This document shows positions 9,001 to 16,163 of a DNA stretch of 38,756 nt, piece by piece. Position numbers and translations under genes: made by a program. The notes under the pieces are model-generated. The model was not told the DNA's origin. It did no database searches and saw nothing but the letters and a program-made list of their open reading frames with translations. The DNA is from Nemertoderma westbladi (taxonomy: Eukaryota > Xenacoelomorpha > Nemertodermatida > Nemertodermatidae), in NCBI GenBank assembly GCA_032718475.1, contig JAUCBJ010002475.1, positions 1 to 38,756 of the forward strand, read 5' to 3'. Positions within the stretch are counted from its first letter, which is position 1; each line of letters opens with the position of its first letter.

Positions 9001-11103
9001 CTCTAGCCTACTTTCCCTTACTGTGCCCTTTAACTGTTGAACAGTCCCTTCTAACTCTCGGACCTGTTGAGAGGAGCGTGCTTGATTCTCCTCCATCTTT
9101 CCGAGGAGAATGTCCATCCCCCGCCGTCTCTCGTCCACCCAATCAACCGCCGAAACGGGATCCGCCAACGTCGTAGCGGGCAGACGAGGGACAACGGGCG
9201 ACAAATCAGTAATATTTCGCTCGGGGTCCAGGACCTGAACTGTCTTCTGGGCAGTTCTACTGGGCACAGGTAGCTTAGTGCTATGCAGAGGGAATGTAGA
9301 GGTAGCTTCAGGGAGCACAGGTGTGTCTATCACCGAAGGGGTGATTTCAAAAACAGGCCTAATTATTTCAGGCTCATCTACTATAGTAGGGAGTCTTTCT
9401 ATTTTAATTATTTGGTCTGTGGGTTCTGTACTGCCTAAGTTGGTGTTATTTAGTTGCCTTCTAACAGCTGGAGGCAAATCAGGCAATTTCTGACGGTGGA
9501 ATGTTCTTTTACGTCTGCTTAGACGAGATCTATTTCCTTTGCCTTCAGTATCGGTGGTATCGCCTTCTTCAGATGATGTATATCCCTGTCTTTTGGGAGT
9601 AGATCGATTCATCATCTGCATATTACTAGCTGTTAATTGTTTACTGAAGTCGTCTTGCTTCTCTTGAAGATTTTCCAACTCCAGTTGGGTGATCTCTTCA
9701 GCCGCTCTCCGTTCTGCTTCCGCCACCGCTGCCGCTTTTGCCTCTGCCGCTGCCGCTTTTGCCTCTGCCGCTGTCGCTTTTGCCTTTGCCTCGGCTTCTG
9801 CTGCTGCCGCTTTTGCCTCTGCCGCTGCCGCTTTTGCCTTTGCCTCGGCTTCTGCTGCTGCCGCTTTTGCCTCTGCCGCTGCTTCTGCCAAGGTCGCCTT
9901 TCTTTCTGCCTCTGCCACTGCTGCTATCTTTCTGTCTTCTATACGTTTTTTCCTTACTTGTTCTTCCTTTTCTCTAGCGATGCGGAGTTGTTCATCGAAT
10001 TTAGCTTGGTTCGCCGCTAACCTATCTACATCTATTGCATCCAACACACGCTGGGCTCCTTCACTATTAGGGCTAAGTCCATCTAGCCTTCTCCTCAACT
10101 CTTCATCTCCCAAAAAACGCTGATAGTCTGACAGATAGATGTCAATGGCATCCTTCTTATGCGGTTTCTCTGCCGTCGCTTCACTTTCCACTTGGGAAAA
10201 AGTAGCGTCCGTTGATTCTCCATGGGTTGAGCGCTCCTCCAGCTGAGCTTTCCACTGAGCTGCTCCTTGAACCTGGCGACTCACCCGTTGAAACCAAGTC
10301 TTTACGGCAACTTGCAACGACGTGTCTTGTCTTCGTTTAGAAGCCTCCTCAAAGGCCGATAATATTAACCTGATTCGTAGAATTCTTTCTCTTACTTGAT
10401 AAAGCAGCTGTCCCTGCTCTTGAGGTCCTTGAGGTTGTTGTAACAGTTGTTTTTCTACTCGCTCCATAGAGCTGAAGAATCCCTGTGCGTATCCGGCTGC
10501 GGACCTCTTCCACACAGCTGGATCTATGGTTTCCTCGGCTACTCCCATCCGGTGTATGTCTTCCCAGGCAGCTTCGGATAAATCAAACGGGAATCCGGGT
10601 CCGGGAAAGTTCCATTGCGACTCGACCATGGAGTTCAGTTCTTCCCTTGTGTATCCAGCATAACTATCTCTAGTTGAACGCTGGCTTCTTGCCCAATCGA
10701 TCTGGTGTTCTTCCACAGCGATCAATAACCTAGTGAGTACGGCTGCAGGAAGGATGAGAAGGGGATCTGAATAAGCCTCATCCGTCATCCTTGCTCCGCG
10801 TTCGGGTGTCAGTTCTACCGTATCTTCACTACTGGAGCTGTCGGGCCGCTGAGAAATAAGTTCTTGGCTCGCGGGTTGTTGCTGTTCCGCTGCTTCTTGG
10901 TCCCGCTTGACCTGAGCTCGAGTGCCTATGATAGACCTACGATGTTGGACCAGCCTAGGTTCTGTTATTACTACTGGAGGGATGGCCTTCCTCACAGTGG
11001 GAGGTGAACTGAACTTACGACCAGACAGTTCTACGTCTCTATCTGAGTCGCAGATAGTTACATCTAATAAACTGTCTGACAGGTTCTGCTTAGTATCAGA
11101 CAT
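6067..11103 (-). CDS. Gag-protease polyprotein of element A (pol core deleted in frame)
   Basis: An uninterrupted 1678-codon frame. The ATG at 11103 is supported by the same MSDTKQNLSDSLLD start in element B. Domains in order: N-terminal region; Ala/Lys/Glu-rich coiled coil at ~388-480; Pro-rich linker; a gag domain like that of Pao elements (DUF1759 type) at ~790-960; CCHC-type knuckles C1100-C1103-H1107-C1112 and C1133-C1136-H1141-C1146; a C1152-C1155-H1159/H1160 cluster; and an aspartic protease with D1276-S-G. After about residue 1464 the sequence jumps to the segment that follows RNase H in BEL/Pao pol (W1470-R-Y...SRG...EDEWPP). RT and RNase H are therefore missing while the frame stays open. 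The last ~50 residues look frameshifted. Gag should form particles and the protease process them; RT and integrase activity must come from elsewhere. Confidence 0.85.
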   Translation of the reverse strand: MSDTKQNLSDSLLDVTICDSDRDVELSGRKFSSPPTVRKAIPPVVITEPRLVQHRRSIIGTRAQVKRDQEAAEQQQPASQELISQRPDSSSSEDTVELTPERGARMTDEAYSDPLLILPAAVLTRLLIAVEEHQIDWARSQRSTRDSYAGYTREELNSMVESQWNFPGPGFPFDLSEAAWEDIHRMGVAEETIDPAVWKRSAAGYAQGFFSSMERVEKQLLQQPQGPQEQGQLLYQVRERILRIRLILSAFEEASKRRQDTSLQVAVKTWFQRVSRQVQGAAQWKAQLEERSTHGESTDATFSQVESEATAEKPHKKDAIDIYLSDYQRFLGDEELRRRLDGLSPNSEGAQRVLDAIDVDRLAANQAKFDEQLRIAREKEEQVRKKRIEDRKIAAVAEAERKATLAEAAAEAKAAAAEAEAKAKAAAAEAKAAAAEAEAKAKATAAEAKAAAAEAKAAAVAEAERRAAEEITQLELENLQEKQDDFSKQLTASNMQMMNRSTPKRQGYTSSEEGDTTDTEGKGNRSRLSRRKRTFHRQKLPDLPPAVRRQLNNTNLGSTEPTDQIIKIERLPTIVDEPEIIRPVFEITPSVIDTPVLPEATSTFPLHSTKLPVPSRTAQKTVQVLDPERNITDLSPVVPRLPATTLADPVSAVDWVDERRRGMDILLGKMEENQARSSQQVRELEGTVQQLKGTVRESRLELQEVQQNIALERDKLVNLQKGIPPPPVTMCQPVRSEISHAQGVEPTRIYTASEVETPIVNPIKGNYRPVDNDIPYRLDHNPRNLYTDNSILNNTMAQESFTRQMARTEARQAVKVGEIVKFNGDEMKWLPFNEYYKDNIQNSVLSNGEKLRYLIECLEGSPKSMALKFIGHPDGLRQVWDTLNIRYGNRTNIARYLYAKLMAPRKFLSSGIIEFSDEIQEICRQLDWLGKSHEYQNSMVVGALASTLPKGGVGTRWDKKVLYMMEQQQRGPTMADLMSFLDSEVKLQLIKQSREKTAESKVSEKPVSRRRVTPVCYTDDGESQTSQGEDSGKDTDRSYYVNKMPKDQVSKSESRPNDRREPVQKTLPTSPKRIQVRKPEEKASVHNVTQNKVSNIKPKCALCDGTHRLNACDKFLRKSLKDRREVMWDKRLCYNCLRRGHQRRTCYSDARCAKCGAKHHILLHTEFERNSPSQVSESELHVQFSDVNDTDQSEMEGFYTDEFSDENESCYLINTTAVYRALMYEKDTDSDLTLTTSDQQPSWKAPTSNIGIREFPVVQLRVHGPQKSYIVNALLDSGSTGTFIDKELAEVIFAGQPKFRTKLNLSGIMQVWNSTVAADYYIGELSTPQDKLGEYSIRSVKMVAIKNFATTQVEPYNWDEDDHAQQLNIPRFDTDYPGVQILIGQNAHEALETLEKRPTQPQPLQTYAVRTRVGWYLTGPSRRTLRERLLQDRVCQVSEWEDDTSEGDDPTEGTPHSSDNDNLNSNVDQWRYCPKTMNITDIASRGATPQELTDTTDRLGEPDFLSKEDEWPPHLTLTEIRPAKGAEKVKPKTRTGGAELFEPGIDLSVLHIARDDAVDLDLPTASGSFMKIRESDWSSGTSDVSQGLSPLLQGATDHYSSWNRLCKAVVYLERCFYRHYSRTKRKPGIVFGMQRLNRPAGRLCLPEGNGGLSGNCGRQDSLPTTTSLILQTSRDSIT
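9640..9940 (-). repeat. Repetitive Ala/Lys/Glu coiled-coil coding segment in Gag of A
   Basis: Near-identical short DNA units encode KAAAAEAEAKA-type heptad-like sequence (residues ~388-488). In element B the equivalent segment (about 18520-18720) uses different units rich in AERKAAV and VERKAVE. The segment evolves by repeat turnover while keeping its coiled-coil character, which suggests a spacer or oligomerisation role. Confidence 0.8.
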
Positions 11104-11240
11104 GTCTACGTATACCGTTGAATGTCTACTGCTGTATTACAGTCTGAGCAAGTCTAGTAATTCAGTATTAACTGCTAGCCTAGTAATTAATTACCAATAC
11201 TGCTACTCAATGTAGCGTGATATATATATAATATATTAGA

Positions 11241-11487
11241 ATACCGGTATACTTATAGTATATATAACTATATAAGTATTATTACAGACTAGGTTTATCA
11301 AAGAATACCGGTATAATTTTTAGCACAAATATATATAAATATATAATAGACCTATCGGGAATACCGGTATACAGCTTACAGTTTGTAGTATATTTAATTC
11401 TGGAATAGAATTAATTACAAGTACCGGTATAATTTCAGCCTAGATTTATAGAAATAAAGATAATAGGCCTATCGTAAATACCGGTAT
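11241..11487. repeat. Array of five ACCGGT palindromes, leader of A
   Basis: ATACCGGTAT occurs at 11241, 11305, 11361 and 11478, with GTACCGGTAT at 11421. Spacings are 64, 56, 60 and 57 bp within a degenerate ~60-bp repeat. The array sits 140-390 bp upstream of the gag ATG. Leader B carries the same five-site arrangement at 20015-20264. Confidence 0.85.
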
Positions 11488-12028
11488 ATCAATTATTTTA
11501 AATAATTGAATTTCTGAATTTTAGGGTTACTTTGTTACTTTACTTACTTTATTACCGTTATTTGAGCAGTAGTCCAACTGATATGGAGACCTAATGGTTG
11601 TATGGTAGGCCTACTATTTATAAATCTTTTGAGTTGATTTATAATATATATATACCCTTTAATGGGTTTTGTCAATGTTTGAAATAAATGTTATTATTTC
11701 TGGGGAGTAATCACTACACAAAGCGGTGCGCTTTCAGTGAAGTGTTACTTATAGGACACTAAAACAAATAATTCTAATTTACCTAAGTTACTTAATACTA
11801 CAAATTACGTACAATTCGGTGAGATTACAATCTCTAAATAAACGCAAAAATTTACAAAGAACACAAAATACGAATTTTCAGGGTAATTTTACAAGAAGTC
11901 TACAAACCAGCCTAACAAAGGGTTAGAAATCTGGTTATTACAACGGACAGGGTTCTACGGTATTTGAAAATAATACGTAGTAGTAAGTACACTGCGTTGT
12001 CCAGATAGGAAAATACCACCGCCTGACG

Positions 12029-12053
12029 ACCTATAGCCGTATCGCTATAGGTT
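12029..12053. promoter_or_regulatory. Conserved leader hairpin of A
   Basis: ACCTATAGC (12029-12037) pairs perfectly with GCTATAGGT around a 6-nt loop, CGTATC. The equivalent place in B (20803-20826) has ACTTATAGC / GCTATAAGT with the same loop. One base pair has changed from C-G to T-A on both sides, so the pairing is preserved. Confidence 0.6.
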
Positions 12054-12420
12054 CTACGTTATGTATCACGGAGTGTTCCTACCTAGAAGTTAATAGAGCT
12101 AATCGAAAGTGCCTATCAACCACTTTACAACACAAATGTAATGCCTACACTAATTACTTTCGGAAAGCACTGTACACTAAACCCTAAATTAGGTACGAGT
12201 ACTTGTACAACATATAATCAGTAGTTAAATATACTTGAACAGCTAAAAGAACCACGGCATCTGCTGGAGTGACCGATGCACAAAATCACCAGTCTTTACC
12301 TACGCCAAGCAGCCCGTGTAGTACCGGGGTTAATTTAACTATAGCGGTATGTATAACAAACACAATTACTGTAGGAACAAACTTGGGGAATGAATGTTGC
12401 GGATAATCGCATAAACTCTG

Positions 12421-13000
12421 AATAATAAATATTACGCTACGCGTACAAACTACTCAAACAAAATGCAGACCGAACACTGACAGACTACTATCAAGCCTAA
12501 ACAAACTACGGTATATGCAGACTCCGAAATAATTAGGTAGTATGCGTTCTAACCCAGTAGTACGACTTATTCTTTAGTTGGGGGTTTACCTTACAGCATT
12601 CGCTGCCCCTACTTCCTAACCGTTCTTTATCGGACAAGTGATCTACACACGCTGCAATCCGTTCAGACCTAATAACAGCCAGACAACTATCCAGCCTACA
12701 AATTATCTAAATAAATATTATACGCTACCCGTACAGACTTACACAAACAAAGTACAGACTCAACGATGGCAGACTACTCTCAAGCCTAAATAAACTACAG
12801 GACATGAAGACTCCGAAATAATTAGGTAGTATGCGTTCTAACCCAGTAGTACGACTTATTCTTTAATTGGGGGTTTACCTTACAGCATTCGCTGCCCCTA
12901 CTTCCTAACCGTTCTTTATCGGACAGATGATCTACACACACTGCAATCCGTTCAGACTTAACAACAATCAGACAACAGCTCAGCCTACAAATTGTCTGTA
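12421..13000. repeat. Two-copy ~290-bp tandem repeat, leader of A
   Basis: Two adjacent units have a period of 288-290 bp; for example TACGCTAC at 12433 and 12721, and CAGCCTACAAATT at 12691 and 12981. Each includes a GGGGGTTTACC...GCCCCTAC segment that could pair. The same duplication is present in B. Confidence 0.85.
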
Positions 13001-13166
13001 CAATCTGATCAGGCTTACACGCCTTCTGTTCAATACTGGCCTACAAACAAATAAAACTTGACAGAAATAAGTAAAATCTCAATAAAAACCAGGCGTCCCC
13101 GATTAATTATTAAGACCTACCGGCATATATAATCAAATCGAATAATACTGCTGTACTTATACGGGA

Positions 13167-13280
13167 AGTACCGGTTAGGACAGTTAGGCCTACCGACCTA
13201 CTGAAGTATCGGTTCTGGCAGTTGGACCTACGGGCCTACGGCAGTACCGGTTCTGGCAGTTGGGCCTACTGACCTACAGA
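13167..13280. repeat. Three-copy 38-bp tandem repeat, leader of A
   Basis: Units begin at 13167, 13205 and 13243 and share AGTACCGGTTCTGGCAGTTG-like sequence followed by GGCCTAC. Leader B has only a single diverged equivalent (about 21965-22010), so the expansion is specific to the A lineage. Confidence 0.8.
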
Positions 13281-13346
13281 TGGACCGTTCAGGTTTACCG
13301 GTTGACCGGTACTTTCAACTTTATTGCTTACTGCAATAAAGAAGCT

Positions 13347-13431
13347 ATATCCGTTATTGTTCTTACCAGAACAATATTAAACTGTATTTAATGCCTACAC
13401 TGCAATACAGACTACATATCCGTTATTGTTC
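13347..13431 (-). repeat. Duplication across the LTR/leader junction of A
   Basis: The 16-mer ATATCCGTTATTGTTC occurs at 13347-13362 and again at 13416-13431, where it spans the LTR end. The sequence next to the LTR on the element strand is ATAACGGATAT, with no TGG, so there is no textbook tRNA primer-binding site. B has ATAACAGATAT at this place. Confidence 0.6.
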
Positions 13432-14634
13432 GCGCTTTCAGACCTTTGGCAGATTAACCCGCCAAATTATGATGTCTTCTAGATAATAAATCACTTTTAG
13501 CCTATGACAAGTATTTAATTCACTACACTAGTCGAAACCAATCTGTGCGCGATCATTCACCCGCTGGATATACCCGGGAGATTGGGTTCAACGGCTTAAT
13601 TTTATTGCTATGTAAGCCTAATGTATTATTCGACTGACAGTATTATATAATCTCTGACAATATTATTCACCTTTGGGGAATATTAACAGTTCCTTTAGGA
13701 CGTGGCGCTCTATCTATACAAACAGAGTTATGACTTAAACTACTCACAACGATATGGCTTAGTTATAATTCACATATATGGCGCATTCTTTAGGAAATGC
13801 TTCGTTATCAGTCTCACTCATACACAATGCTGCACAATACTGCACACTGATCTGCCGATCTTCACTGATTTTAGTTATATATAAAAGGAACACGGACCGA
13901 ATCATGTAGGGTCTATCAAATAACATTAGATTCACTTCAAACCACTTTAACATAAGTCACAATCGTTATATGTAACCTTTCTCTCTTACCTTCGGTATAT
14001 CAAGAATATTGGGTTTCGGGGTTATTTATCGTTATTCCAAATATAATAATTCATCAACCATATTATGAAGAACTGACAGTAAATAGCAGTATAACAATAT
14101 AAAGTATGCACAGGTTGTTTGATTAGGTATGGTATGTTATGAGTTGAGTTGAGGTATGAGTTGAGATCAGACATCAGATAACGGATATATGTCCTTATAA
14201 TTAAGCCTACTAGTGTAGGACTAAAACTGAAAACACGGAGGTGCCAAAAGCCGGTTCTTAGGCTCTGGGCAAAAACATAACTGAACATGAACTACTGAGT
14301 TTCTGTATACACCTCCAACACAGAGACAACAAACGCTCTGATTGGTCAACCTAAACAACGAGAGAACAAAGAAACAAAGAAACGTCGACGTGGCAATATC
14401 AGCTGCTAGCCGTCGTCATGGTAGCGACACTGTTTTCAAAAGTATCCAGCTATTGCGTCACGAGATTGTGGATTATGTCCTCTAAAGTACAAATACAGTA
14501 CAAATACATAAGAAATGACTTTTATGTCCTCTAAAACACCAGTACAGCAAGGACACGGCCTTTTTATGCCTGGCAAACCAACTACAGAGTACTTTAAGGG
14601 AAAATAACCGGCTAATTACGCAAAAGCTTTTACA
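13427..14634 (-). repeat. 5' LTR of element A
   Basis: 1208 bp, from TGTAAAAGCTTTTGCG (reverse complement at 14634) to GCGCGAACA (reverse complement at 13427). The right part (14184-14634) matches the 3' LTR at 2608-3054. The first ~330 bp in element orientation does not align with the LTRs of B or C, whereas the distal two-thirds aligns closely with C. The terminus directly abuts B's RT coding sequence. A copy of the LTR small ORF lies at 13759-13953. Confidence 0.88.
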
Positions 14635-16163
14635 ATCACCTCTTTAGAGAAGGCTTCTCGGTTGTCATCCGCAGTGGTGCGCACCACTGAACAGGCGTTT
14701 GAAGGGCTTGAGATTATCCCAAAAGCCTGGATGGTCATCCAGTACTCCACCGGTTTCTGGTTGAGGTCTCCTTCAGGCCACCACAGAAATCGTAGGCTAT
14801 CTCGATCCCTATCCAGCGCCTTGACTTGTAAGAACATGCCTTCTATATCTGAGGTGAAAGCGATTGAATATTGGCCTAATCTTAAAAGTATTCCCAACAA
14901 GGATTGGAGTAAGTTGGGTCCGGGTAACAATTTGGAATTAAGGGATTGGCCCATGTAGAGGGCGGAGCCGTCAAACACTACTCGTACCTCATGGGGTTTA
15001 CCGGGTTTGGGAACGTAATGGTGAGTTAAATAATACGTTCTCTCAGTTGTAGGTGTTTCTTCCGGCACTCGCTCCGCATATCCCTTGCTAATAAATTTCT
15101 TCAACTGCGTTTGATACATTTCTTTAGCTGAAGAGTTTGCCGTAAGGCGTCGATGTAGTTGAGCAATTCTTTTCTCCGCCAAGGGTCTGTTGTTTATGAA
15201 CTTTGGTTCTCACTTTCGGAAAGGTAGACCGATTTCATATCTACCTTGATCTTTAAGAAAACGTGTAGTTGTCTCTTGGATCTGCTTGGCTCTTTCTTCT
15301 TCTACCGATAGGGCCTTATCGTAGGAATTGGGCTCTACAGCCTCTTGAGTAAAGAATCGTACGGCGTGTTCATCCCGAGTCTTGGCATTATAACGTTCAA
15401 TGACGTCATTCAGTTCGTCGTTATATTCGTCTCGGTCTAATGGACGAAGGTGCTGACATAAGTTCACTTGGTTTTGCCAAGTCTCGTTTTCCTTAAGGAG
15501 ATCAATGGTATTCTCCTCGTCGAAGAGTTGGTGGACATCGTCATTATCTGAGGAGCATGGTGTTCCCTCAGTTGGATCGTCTAACTCACTGCTCTCAACC
15601 TCCCATTCTCTTACTTGATATACCTGATCTTTCGGTAATCTTTCCATGAGAGTTCTACAGGAAGGGCCAGTAAAGTACCAACCCACTCTAGTTCTTCCCG
15701 CATAGGCTTGCAGTGGTTGCGGTTGAGCAGGCCGTTTCTCCAATGTCTCGAGCGCCTCATGCGCATTTTGACCGATGAGTATTTGCACTCCAGGGTAATC
15801 GGTGTTGAATCTAGGTATATCAAGCTGCTGGGTGAAATCGTCCTCATCCCAGTTATAAGGTTCCACTTGGCTGGTAGCGAAGTTCTTTATCGCCACCAAT
15901 TTTACTGACCTTATGCTATGTTCTCCTAGTTCATCCTGGGGGGTGGACAATGCACCTACATAATAATCCGCTATTACTGTAGATTTCCAAACCTGCATAA
16001 TTCCTGACATGTTTAGCTTAGTTCGGAACTTGGGTTGTCCAGCAAAGATGTCTTCGGCTAGTTCTTTTTCGATGAATGTTCCTGTGCTACCGGAATCAAG
16101 GAGGGCGTTCACTATATAACTCCTTGTAGGTCCGTGGACCCTTAGTTGTACTACAGGAAATTC
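14635..16163 (-). pseudogene. Protease and N-terminal RT of element B, interrupted
   Basis: Continues the gag frame after a TGA at 16166-16164, where A has CGA (a CpG-type change). It includes the aspartic protease LLDSGSTGTF, a linker, a second in-frame TGA at 15212-15210, and the RT N-terminal part with the BEL/Pao-like motifs RPLAEKR, VVFDGSA and SDIEGMFLQV (catalytic Asp A). The frame is cut at 14635 by the LTR of A, just before the expected YxDD motif. This entire RT segment is absent from A, which shows what A has lost. Confidence 0.85.

Larger units (their letters stand above)
11104..13426 (-). other. Long 5' leader of element A
   Basis: 2.3 kb lie between the 5' LTR and the gag ATG, with no long ORF on the sense strand. 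It holds, from the LTR inward: a 69-bp duplication of the LTR/leader junction, a three-copy 38-bp repeat, a two-copy ~290-bp repeat, a 9-bp hairpin, and five ATACCGGTAT palindromes close to gag. Most of these also occur in the leader of B, so the leader is a family feature, probably with packaging or expression roles. Function is inferred only. Confidence 0.75.
2608..14634 (-). mobile_element. Element A: gag-protease BEL/Pao retrotransposon lacking RT core and integrase
   Basis: Read on the - strand: 5' LTR 13427-14634, leader 11104-13426, gag-protease ORF 11103-6067, a ~3 kb mostly non-coding stretch with an ORF3-tail remnant, polypurine tract, then a 3' LTR (3054-2608) cut by the insertion of C. 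The right terminus is exactly TGT/ACA at 14634 and interrupts the RT frame of element B, with ATCAC (14635-14639) as the expected target duplication. The two LTRs match over the retained 447 bp except for one small indel near 14280, so insertion was recent. The pol core (RT and RNase H) and any recognisable integrase are absent, so the element would need enzymes supplied in trans. Confidence 0.85.

Noticed and set aside
9637-10123. Plus-strand ORFs rich in Leu/Pro, Cys/Arg or Ala/Ser opposite the Gag coiled coil
   Set aside because: They are antisense shadows of the repetitive Ala/Lys/Glu coding DNA. The same happens at 18484-18861.
13427-14634. Interpretation as B's own 3' LTR after a deletion in pol
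   Set aside because: The junction is exactly at the LTR terminus inside RT coding sequence with no polypurine tract before it, and the LTR pairs with 2608-3054. Insertion of A fits better.
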